A stretch of DNA of 18,856 nt, from positions 1 to 18,856 of the forward strand of contig JAEDMN010000030.1 of NCBI GenBank assembly GCA_016302985.1, in the 5' to 3' direction. A model generated the notes under the pieces. The model saw only the letters and a list, made by a program, of their open reading frames with translations, was not told the DNA's origin and made no database searches. The translations under genes were made by a program, and so were the position numbers. Source of the DNA: Kiritimatiellia bacterium. GTDB lineage: Bacteria; Verrucomicrobiota; Kiritimatiellia; RFP12; UBA1067. Every line of letters starts with the position of its first letter. The first letter of the stretch is position 1. This document shows positions 1-6,111 of the stretch, in pieces.

Positions 1-54
1 TGGCGCGGGCTCGGGCGGCGTGGCGCGGCCCCGGGCGGCGTGGCGCGGGCTCGG
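1..54. repeat. GC-rich tandem repeat, about 20-bp unit
   Basis: Two full copies and a partial third copy of a 20-bp unit, tggcgcgggctcgggcggcg, lie head to tail and run into the left window edge. The middle copy has two changes (ggccccggg for gggctcggg). The unit is not a multiple of three, which argues against a conserved protein repeat, although the end of an upstream gene on either strand cannot be excluded. The array may continue beyond the window. Confidence 0.6.
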
Positions 55-135
55 GGCATCCGAGTTTTGCAATATATGGAGGGACTGCGCGAGAAGGGCG
101 CACCCCAAACGAGATAAAACAACTGGAGAACGTAT

Positions 136-210
136 ATGAAAAACAAGTTAAGGAATGGCCGGGAATGCCACAAGACGGGGCGAAACGCCCCAACTGTCAA
201 GGGTCGCTGA
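136..210 (+). CDS. Possible 24-aa leader peptide upstream of the vWA gene
   Basis: A short ORF starts at ATG 136 behind a GGAG Shine-Dalgarno-like sequence at 125-128 and ends at TGA 208-210. The peptide is basic (it begins MKNKLRNGREC) and resembles nothing I recognise. A perfect hairpin lies inside it: GGGGCG (177-182), loop AAA, CGCCCC (186-191). It ends 33 bases before the vWA start. The good ribosome site and the internal hairpin would suit a leader peptide or attenuator, but such a short frame could be chance. No run of T follows the hairpin, so it is not a classical terminator. Confidence 0.3.
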   Translation: MKNKLRNGRECHKTGRNAPTVKGR

Positions 211-243
211 AAAATAATCGAGAAATTTCAAAAGGGGAAAGCC

Positions 244-2322
244 ATGGGTCGCGTGTCTTCGTTTTTCAACCGCATGAAGGGTTTCGGCAAAATGAAGGGT
301 TCCGGCAAGTATGCGGCGTGGACCCGGAAGCCGACGCGTCGGCGCGTGGCGGCGTTCGCGCGGGGCTGCATCGTCTGGGACGCGACGGCGGACCACGAGG
401 CGGACCGCGCGGAGGACCGAGCGCTGCTGGAGGCGCTGCCGGAAACGGGGGAATGGGCGCTGATCGTGTTCCGGGAGGAGCCCGAGCCGTCGGCGACGTT
501 CACGTCGCGCGTGGAGCTGCTGGCGGCCGTGGACGCGGTGACGTACACGGGCGGATTCGAGATCCTTGCGGGCGACCGCCTTCACAGGCGCGTGCGGCGT
601 GAGATGTCGGACGGTCGCCCCGCCCTGCTGTTCGCGACGGCGGGGCATCGCCAGGAGCTTCGGAGGGCGATTGAATCGACGCTCCACAAGTGCGTCCGCC
701 ACCCGGCTCGTCCGAGGAAGCTCAACGGCTTTCTGGGCGGCGAAGGACGGGTGGAATGCTGCTGCGAGGTGTCGGCCCCGCGGCGCATCGCGAAGCGGGT
801 CGCCACGATGGCGTGCTACCTGAGTGCGCCGAGCTTCCTCGGCGCCGGTCGCGGCCGGGGATTCGCCGGACCGGTGGAATCCGGGGCGTACGACGGGGCG
901 CTGGGATCGGAGCGGTACGCCGATTTCCACGAGAACGGCTTCATGCGCGTCCTGGACGAACCGCTCTCGACGTTCGGGCTGGACGTGGACACGGCCAGCT
1001 ACGCGACGATGCGGCGCTATCTCGTGGACGAGAAGCGGCTGCCGCCGAGGGACGCGGTGCGCCTGGAGGAGTTCGTCAACTACTTCTCCTACTCCTATCC
1101 CGAGCCGACGGGGGACGTGCCGCTGGCAGTGGCCTGCGAGCTGGGGGACTGTCCCTGGGAGAAGTCCCACCGCCTGCTGCGGGTCGGCGTGCAGGCGCGG
1201 CGCGTGGCGGTGGAGAAGATTCCACCGGCGAACCTCGTGCTGCTGCTGGACGTCTCGGGGTCGATGGACTTCAATGGCGGCTTCACGATGATGAAGAAGG
1301 CGCTGGGGATGCTCGTCGAGCAGCTGCGCGACGAGGACCATGTGGCCATCGTGACCTACGCGAACCAGACGCAGGTGCGCCTGCCGGCGACGAGCGGGCG
1401 GGAGAAGGCGAAGATCCGCCAGGTGGTCGAATCGCTGGAATGCGGCGGCGGCACCTCTGGCGGCGACGGCCTGCGCCTCGCCTACGAGGAGATCCGCCGG
1501 AACTTCTCGCCCGAGGCGAACAACCGGGTCGTCCTCGTCACGGACGGCGACTTCAACATCGGTCCGCGCGGACCGAAGGAGACCGAGCGCCTCATCCGCG
1601 AGCAGCGGGGCAACGGGATCTTCCTCACCGTGCTCGGCGTCGGCTACGGGAACTACCAGGACGCCACGATGAAGCGTTTGTCCACGGCCGGGAAGGGCAA
1701 CTACGCCTACCTCGACAACCTGCTCGAGGCGAAGAAGGTGCTCGTGAACGAATTCGGGTCCACGCTGCTGACGGTGGCGAAGGACGTCAAGCTGCAGCTG
1801 GAGTTCAACCCGGCGCAGGTCGCATCCTACCGTCTGCTGGGCTATGAGTGCCGCAAGCTCGCGGCGCAGGACTTCGCCGACGACAAGAAGGACGGGGGCG
1901 AGACGGGCAGCGGGCATTCCATGACCGCCTTCTACGAACTCGTCCCGGCCGGGGTGGACGCCGGGGCCGCGCAGGCCGACGCGCTGCGCTACCAGAAGCG
2001 GGTCCCCGTGGCGAGCGAGGAGCTGTTCACGGTGAAGCTCCGCTACAAGGATCCGCAGGGCGAGGCGAGCCATCTCGTCGAGACGCCGGTGCGGGCGGCG
2101 GACATCGTGCACGCGGAGGGACCTTCCGAGGACTACCGTTTCGCGTCCGCCGTCGCCGAGTTCGCGCTGCTCGCGTCCGGCTCGGCGCATCGGGGCCATG
2201 CGTCGTACGACGCGCTCCTTGAACGCGCCCGTGGTTCGCGCGGCGCGGATCCCGATGGCTGCCGCGCGGAATTCATCCGCCTGGTCGAGACCGCCCGGTT
2301 GACGCGCGAACCGGCCGATTGA
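244..2322 (+). CDS. YfbK-type von Willebrand factor A protein with unusual N-terminus
   Basis: This 692-aa protein has the three-part layout of the YfbK-type vWA family. The vWA N-terminal domain starts near residue 235 (DEPLSTFGLDVDTASY). The vWA domain follows, with a complete MIDAS metal site: D336-x-S338-x-S340 in DVSGSMD, T404 in GGGTSGGDG, and D434 in VTDGD. A DUF3520-like C-terminal part runs from about residue 500 to 685. The start at 244 is set by a strong AAGGGGAAA ribosome site. Family members are usually exported or lipoproteins, but here the first 230 residues are basic and Arg-rich, with no signal peptide, lipobox or membrane segment. They begin with the short repeat MKGFGK/MKGSGK. 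The family is thought to bind protein ligands through the metal site; its real role is unknown. The domain call is secure, while cytoplasmic location is an inference. Confidence 0.88.
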   Translation: MGRVSSFFNRMKGFGKMKGSGKYAAWTRKPTRRRVAAFARGCIVWDATADHEADRAEDRALLEALPETGEWALIVFREEPEPSATFTSRVELLAAVDAVTYTGGFEILAGDRLHRRVRREMSDGRPALLFATAGHRQELRRAIESTLHKCVRHPARPRKLNGFLGGEGRVECCCEVSAPRRIAKRVATMACYLSAPSFLGAGRGRGFAGPVESGAYDGALGSERYADFHENGFMRVLDEPLSTFGLDVDTASYATMRRYLVDEKRLPPRDAVRLEEFVNYFSYSYPEPTGDVPLAVACELGDCPWEKSHRLLRVGVQARRVAVEKIPPANLVLLLDVSGSMDFNGGFTMMKKALGMLVEQLRDEDHVAIVTYANQTQVRLPATSGREKAKIRQVVESLECGGGTSGGDGLRLAYEEIRRNFSPEANNRVVLVTDGDFNIGPRGPKETERLIREQRGNGIFLTVLGVGYGNYQDATMKRLSTAGKGNYAYLDNLLEAKKVLVNEFGSTLLTVAKDVKLQLEFNPAQVASYRLLGYECRKLAAQDFADDKKDGGETGSGHSMTAFYELVPAGVDAGAAQADALRYQKRVPVASEELFTVKLRYKDPQGEASHLVETPVRAADIVHAEGPSEDYRFASAVAEFALLASGSAHRGHASYDALLERARGSRGADPDGCRAEFIRLVETARLTREPAD

Positions 2323-2334
2323 CGTCTCTGGAAG

Positions 2335-2363
2335 TTGACTCGGGTTGGCGGGTTTGCGATAAT
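2335..2363 (+). promoter_or_regulatory. Promoter of the LRR gene (extended -10)
   Basis: TTGACT (2335-2340) is separated by 17 bases from GATAAT (2358-2363). TGC directly precedes the -10, giving an extended -10. The expected start of transcription, near 2370, would leave an approximately 85-base 5' UTR before ATG 2455. Confidence 0.65.
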
Positions 2364-2385
2364 AGGACGCAAATCCGTCAACCCG
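2341..2385. promoter_or_regulatory. 18-bp inverted repeat flanking the -10 element
   Basis: The left arm CGGGTTGGCGGGTTTGCG (2341-2358) matches the reverse complement of the right arm (2368-2385) at 16 of 18 positions, with a 9-base spacer (ataatagga). The promoter -10 sits between the arms and the expected transcription start is inside the right arm. RNA from this promoter could therefore not form the hairpin, which points to a DNA operator. RNA reading through from the vWA gene would form it, so it could also act as a read-through barrier, although there is no T-tract. Confidence 0.6.
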
Positions 2386-2454
2386 ACTGTCCAACAGACG
2401 ATCGGTCGGTCCGTTCTGCCGACGGAGGGAATCCGAAACGAGAGAGGTGTGGAA

Positions 2455-3771
2455 ATGAAGAAGCTGTTTGCCGTGCTGGCCCTGACCGTGTGTGCGAGCC
2501 AGACCGTCGAAGCCAAGAAGCACCATCGGACCGAGCGGACGTTGAACACCCTGGGCGTGGTGTCGTCGATTCTTTTCGGCGACCCGCAGCCCCCGCCGCC
2601 GCCGACTGTGGTCGTCCAGCCGCAGCCGGTAATCGTCCAGCAGCCGGTGGCTGTCCAGCAGCCGGTAATCGTCCAGCAACCGGTGGCTGTCCAGCAGCCC
2701 GTGCAGGCCCCTGCGCCCGTGCAGGCGCCGGCCCCTGTCGCGGCCCCCGTTTCCGCCGCGGTGCCGGCCCCTGTCGCGGTGCCGGTCGCCACGACGGCGA
2801 CGGATACGGCCGAGCCCGAGTTCCAGTACGGTCGGCTCACGTTCGAGAAGCCGGCGACGCCCGAGCAGATCGCGGCCGCCCAGGCGAAGATTTCCGCGGG
2901 TAAGACAGTTCAGACCCTGCAGTTCGAGGCGGTCGACGACGCGACGATCGCGGCCGCGATCGCGGCGTTTCCCGGCGCCCGGCAGGTCACCGTCCGCAAG
3001 ACGGCGGTCACGACGCTCGCCCCGTTCGCGCAGCTGAAGGACGCGACGGAAGTCGCCGTCAAGGACGCCGACCTGCGCGCCGTCTCGCTGGCGCCGCTCG
3101 CCTCGCTGCCGAAGCTGAAGACCTTCGCCGGCACGTACAGCAAGTTCGCGGACCTGTCGCCGCTGGCGGCCTGCCCCGAGCTGAAGGACGTCGACTTCTA
3201 CGGCGCCGAAGTGACGAGCTTCGCTCCGCTGGCGGCCTGCCCGAAGCTCGAGCGGGTGTACTTCTACGCCGCCAAGACGACGCCCGAGGGCTACGCGTCG
3301 CTGGGCGCGCTGAAGCAGGTGAAGCGCTTCCATGGCGGCCTCACGAAGATGACGGACATCTCGTGGCTGCGCCAGGTGCCGCAGGCCGAGGAGGTCAAGA
3401 TCTTCGCCGAGAAGATTCCGGACCTCACCCCGCTTCAGGCGCTGCCGAACCTGACCTATGTCCGCCTCTGGAACATGAAGGGCGGCAACTTCTCCACGGT
3501 GGTCGGCGACCTTTCGCTGCTGGCGGGCAACGTCAAGCTGAAGCGTCTCGAACTGCCGGGCAGCAGCTATTCGAACCTCGGCGCGCTCGCGTCCCTGCAG
3601 GAACTCGAGGTGCTCGACCTCTCCAACGCGCAGGCCCCGGTCGACGTCTCGGTGGTCGCGAAGCTGCCGAAGCTCCGTTCGCTGAACGTCAGCGGGTCGG
3701 CCGTCGTCAACGGCGCGTCCATCCCGGCGTCCGTCCGCGTTTCCAAGGACAAGAAGACGACGGGCCTGTAA
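2455..3771 (+). CDS. Secreted leucine-rich-repeat protein with Pro/Gln/Val-rich linker
   Basis: The start at ATG 2455 gives a 438-aa protein with a classical signal peptide (MKKLFAVLALTVCASQTVEA, likely cut after A20) and a GAGAGAGGTG ribosome region. The frame is open 120 bases further upstream, but that would hide the signal peptide. Residues about 43-120 form a low-complexity linker of repeated QQPV/VAVQQPV and later APAPV units. From about residue 190 to 430 there are roughly 22-residue leucine-rich repeats (for example LSPLAACPELKDVDFYGAEV), of the kind seen in internalin-like proteins. It is probably periplasmic or surface exposed and used for protein binding. The next gene starts nine bases after its stop, so it may head an operon with the sugar kinase. 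No enzymatic residues are evident; the ligand is unknown. Confidence 0.85.
   Translation: MKKLFAVLALTVCASQTVEAKKHHRTERTLNTLGVVSSILFGDPQPPPPPTVVVQPQPVIVQQPVAVQQPVIVQQPVAVQQPVQAPAPVQAPAPVAAPVSAAVPAPVAVPVATTATDTAEPEFQYGRLTFEKPATPEQIAAAQAKISAGKTVQTLQFEAVDDATIAAAIAAFPGARQVTVRKTAVTTLAPFAQLKDATEVAVKDADLRAVSLAPLASLPKLKTFAGTYSKFADLSPLAACPELKDVDFYGAEVTSFAPLAACPKLERVYFYAAKTTPEGYASLGALKQVKRFHGGLTKMTDISWLRQVPQAEEVKIFAEKIPDLTPLQALPNLTYVRLWNMKGGNFSTVVGDLSLLAGNVKLKRLELPGSSYSNLGALASLQELEVLDLSNAQAPVDVSVVAKLPKLRSLNVSGSAVVNGASIPASVRVSKDKKTTGL
2626..2700 (+). repeat. In-gene 36-bp tandem repeat encoding QQPV units
   Basis: Two copies of a 36-base unit, itself two diverged 18-base halves (ccggtaatcgtccagcag and ccggtggctgtccagcag), encode alternating VIVQQP and VAVQQP. 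The unit is a multiple of three, so gain or loss of copies would keep the frame. The copies are nearly identical at DNA level, consistent with recent duplication. Confidence 0.7.
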
Positions 3772-3780
3772 GGCGTCCCC

Positions 3781-4716
3781 GTGAACATCGTCTGCATCTG
3801 CATGAGTCCCGCGCTCGACGCGACGGTGACGCTGAAGGCCTGGCCGAAGGACGGCGACGTCGTCAAGGACGTCGAGGAGGTCGAGAACGTCGGCGGGAAG
3901 GGCGTCAACGTCGCGCGGTGGCTGGCGTTGCGCGCGGCGGCGGATCCGGGCCGGGGCGTCCGGGTTGCGTGCGGCGGGCTGCTCGGCGCGGACAACGCGG
4001 TCCCGTTCGAAAAGGAGCTCGCGAAGTTCGGCATCGCGGACCTGTTCCGGCGCGTGCCCGGCGCGACGCGCCGGAACGAGATGGTCGTGACGCCGCAGGG
4101 CAGCTTCAAGCTGAACCGGAAGGCGTTTCCCGGCCTGGCTGCGGATGCGGCCGTCCTCCACGCGGAGGCGCTGGGCGTGGGGTCCGGCGACGTGGTGGTG
4201 ATGAGCGGCAGCCTGCCGCCGTGCTGCCCCGCGTCCTTCTATGCGGACTGCACCCGCGCGTTCAGGGCCCTCGGGGCGACCGTCGTGCTGGACGCGAGCG
4301 GGGAGCCGCTGCGCGCGGCCGTGTTCAGCGCGGACGCGTCCGCGCGTCCGGACGTCATCAAGCCCAACGCCGACGAATGCGCGCCCCTCGTGGGCTTCGT
4401 GCCGAAGACGCCGGCGGACTTCGCCCGCGCGACGGAGCTGCTGCGGGAGAGGGTTCCGCATGTCGTCATCTCGGACGGCGGCGCGGGCTGCTGGTTCGAC
4501 GGCGTGTTCGCGCCGGCGCCCGAAGTGGACGTGCTCGACACGACCGCCGCCGGCGACACCCTGCTGGCCGAATGGTGCTGGCGCACCTACGCCGCCCCCG
4601 CGGACGAGGCCCCGCGGTGGGCCGTCGCGGCCGGCAGCGCCGCCTGCACGATGCCGGGCGGCGATCCGCCCGCCCTCGATCTTGTGGAAAAACTGAAAGG
4701 TTCCGAATCGAAATGA
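3781..4716 (+). CDS. PfkB-family sugar-phosphate kinase (1-phosphofructokinase / tagatose-6-phosphate kinase type)
   Basis: This 311-aa protein is a ribokinase/PfkB-fold kinase of the FruK/LacC branch, which phosphorylates a ketohexose phosphate to a bisphosphate using ATP. It shows the N-terminal MSPALDATV strand, the substrate-binding GGKGVNVAR motif (residues 38-46) and the C-terminal PfkB signature DTTAAGDT (253-260), with catalytic Asp259. The usual G-A-G-D is A-A-G-D here, a mild departure in the anion hole. The start is GTG 3781, with a ribosome site (TAAGGCG) overlapping the upstream stop. The stop codon overlaps the start of the SorE-like gene by four bases (ATGA), so the two products are very likely coupled. 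Family features alone cannot separate fructose-1-phosphate from tagatose-6-phosphate as substrate; the neighbour slightly favours a ketose-1-phosphate. Confidence 0.85.
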   Translation: MNIVCICMSPALDATVTLKAWPKDGDVVKDVEEVENVGGKGVNVARWLALRAAADPGRGVRVACGGLLGADNAVPFEKELAKFGIADLFRRVPGATRRNEMVVTPQGSFKLNRKAFPGLAADAAVLHAEALGVGSGDVVVMSGSLPPCCPASFYADCTRAFRALGATVVLDASGEPLRAAVFSADASARPDVIKPNADECAPLVGFVPKTPADFARATELLRERVPHVVISDGGAGCWFDGVFAPAPEVDVLDTTAAGDTLLAEWCWRTYAAPADEAPRWAVAAGSAACTMPGGDPPALDLVEKLKGSESK

Positions 4717-6050
4717 AAGCGCTAGCCTGCCGGCTGTACGGTGAATACGATCTGAGGCTCGAAGAGATGGACCTCGCCCCCGCGGGCGAGGACGCGGTGA
4801 TCGTGGAGCTCGTCTCCAACAGCGTGTGCATGAGCGACTACAAGGCCGTTTCGCTCGCGACGAAGCACAAGCGCGTGCCGAAGGACATCGCGACGAACCC
4901 CGTCATGGTCGGGCACGAGGTCTGCGGCGTCGTGGTCGAGGTCGGCACGAAGTGGAGGGACCGCTTCCACGTCGGCCAGCACGTCGGCGTGCAGCCCGCC
5001 TTCAACATCCCCGGGCACGAGCTCGAGACGATGGGCTACGCGTGGCACACGATGGGCGGCGACACCACGCACATCCGCGTGCCCTCGATCGTGATCGAGA
5101 TGGGCTGCCTGCTGCCGTACGACGGCGACGCCTTCTTCAAGTGCTCCCTCGCGGAGCCGGTGAGCTGCATCGTGAGCGCGTTCCGCACGAGCTACCACAA
5201 CGAATTCAATTCGCACGTCCACCAGATGGGCATCAAGCAGGGCGGCGCGATGCTGCTCATGGCCGGCTGCGGGGCGATGGGCCTGGCGGCGGTCGACATC
5301 GCCTGCCATTCGCCCGAGAACCGTCCGCGCCGCCTCGTCGTGACGGACATCGACGACGGGCGCCTCTTCCGCGCGGCCGAGATCTTCGGCCTGGCGTACG
5401 CGGACGGGAAGGCGCAGGGCGACGTGAACGGCGTCGACGTCCATTTCGTCAACACGAAGGACATGGCCGACCCCGTCGCGCAGCTCAAGGCGCTCAACCT
5501 CTCCGACGAGGACCGCAAGGACAACCCGACGGCGACGGGCGGCGGCTACGACGACGTCTTCCTCTTCGCGGCCGTGCCGGCGCTGATCACGCAGTGCAGC
5601 GACCTGATGGGCTTTGGCGGCTGCCTGAACTTCTTCGCCGGCCCGATCGACCAGAAGATGAGCGCGACGTTCAACTTCTACAACGTCCACTACATGGGCC
5701 ACCACTGCGTCGGGTCGTCCGGCGGCGACGTGAAGGACATGGTGGACTCCATCGACTGGGCCGCGAAGGGCTGGCTGCACCCCGAGGTGATGGTCACGCA
5801 CGTCGGCGGACTCGACAGCGCCGTCGAGACGACCTGCACGCTCCCGAAGGTTCCGGGCGGCAAGCGCCTCATCTATACGCATGTCAAGATGCCGATGACG
5901 CCGATCGCCGAATTCCGGCGTCTGGGCGAGACGGATCCGTTCTATGCGGAACTCGACCGCATCTGCACGGCGAACCGCGGCCTGTGGTGCAAGGAGGCGG
6001 AGGACTACCTGCTTGCGCACGCCCCGAAACTTGAAATTCCTACTGCTTGA
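4713..6050 (+). CDS. SorE-like zinc-binding dehydrogenase (L-sorbose-1-phosphate reductase family)
   Basis: The ATG at 4713 lies in the ATGA overlap with the kinase stop and gives 445 aa. It is a medium-chain dehydrogenase. Catalytic zinc ligands are probably C39 (SVCMSDYK) and H68/E69 (VGHE), and a Rossmann motif GCGAMG lies near residue 187. The four-Cys structural zinc loop of ordinary alcohol dehydrogenases is missing. Segments such as NFFAGP, FNFYNVHY, VTHVGGLD and PGGKRLIY match what I remember of SorE, which reduces L-sorbose 1-phosphate to D-glucitol 6-phosphate with NADPH. The length also suits that family. Coupling to a PfkB kinase supports a role in ketose-phosphate use in the cytoplasm. 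The exact substrate is not proven; other hexitol or ketose phosphates are possible. Confidence 0.8.
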   Translation: MKALACRLYGEYDLRLEEMDLAPAGEDAVIVELVSNSVCMSDYKAVSLATKHKRVPKDIATNPVMVGHEVCGVVVEVGTKWRDRFHVGQHVGVQPAFNIPGHELETMGYAWHTMGGDTTHIRVPSIVIEMGCLLPYDGDAFFKCSLAEPVSCIVSAFRTSYHNEFNSHVHQMGIKQGGAMLLMAGCGAMGLAAVDIACHSPENRPRRLVVTDIDDGRLFRAAEIFGLAYADGKAQGDVNGVDVHFVNTKDMADPVAQLKALNLSDEDRKDNPTATGGGYDDVFLFAAVPALITQCSDLMGFGGCLNFFAGPIDQKMSATFNFYNVHYMGHHCVGSSGGDVKDMVDSIDWAAKGWLHPEVMVTHVGGLDSAVETTCTLPKVPGGKRLIYTHVKMPMTPIAEFRRLGETDPFYAELDRICTANRGLWCKEAEDYLLAHAPKLEIPTA

Positions 6051-6075
6051 ATTGCGCCATCCGATTTGATAATAT
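6047..6075 (+). promoter_or_regulatory. Promoter of secDF
   Basis: TTGAAT (6047-6052), which overlaps the sorE stop codon, is 17 bases from TAATAT (6070-6075), with an extended TGA in front. The leader to ATG 6112 is about 30 bases and carries AGAGG as ribosome site. Confidence 0.55.
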
Positions 6076-6111
6076 ATCCTTTCCATTTGAAAAGGACTCA
6101 CTAGAGGCTAC

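Noticed and set aside
148..4461. A 1437-codon open frame on the minus strand
   Set aside because: It lies opposite three well-supported genes, is extremely Arg/His/Asp-rich, has no recognisable domain and results from GC-rich codon use that removes stop codons on the other strand.
3363..4712. Upstream extension of the SorE-like frame, giving 895 codons
   Set aside because: The added part overlaps the LRR and kinase genes in another frame and is Arg/Gly-rich; the ATG at 4713 in the ATGA overlap begins the conserved domain.
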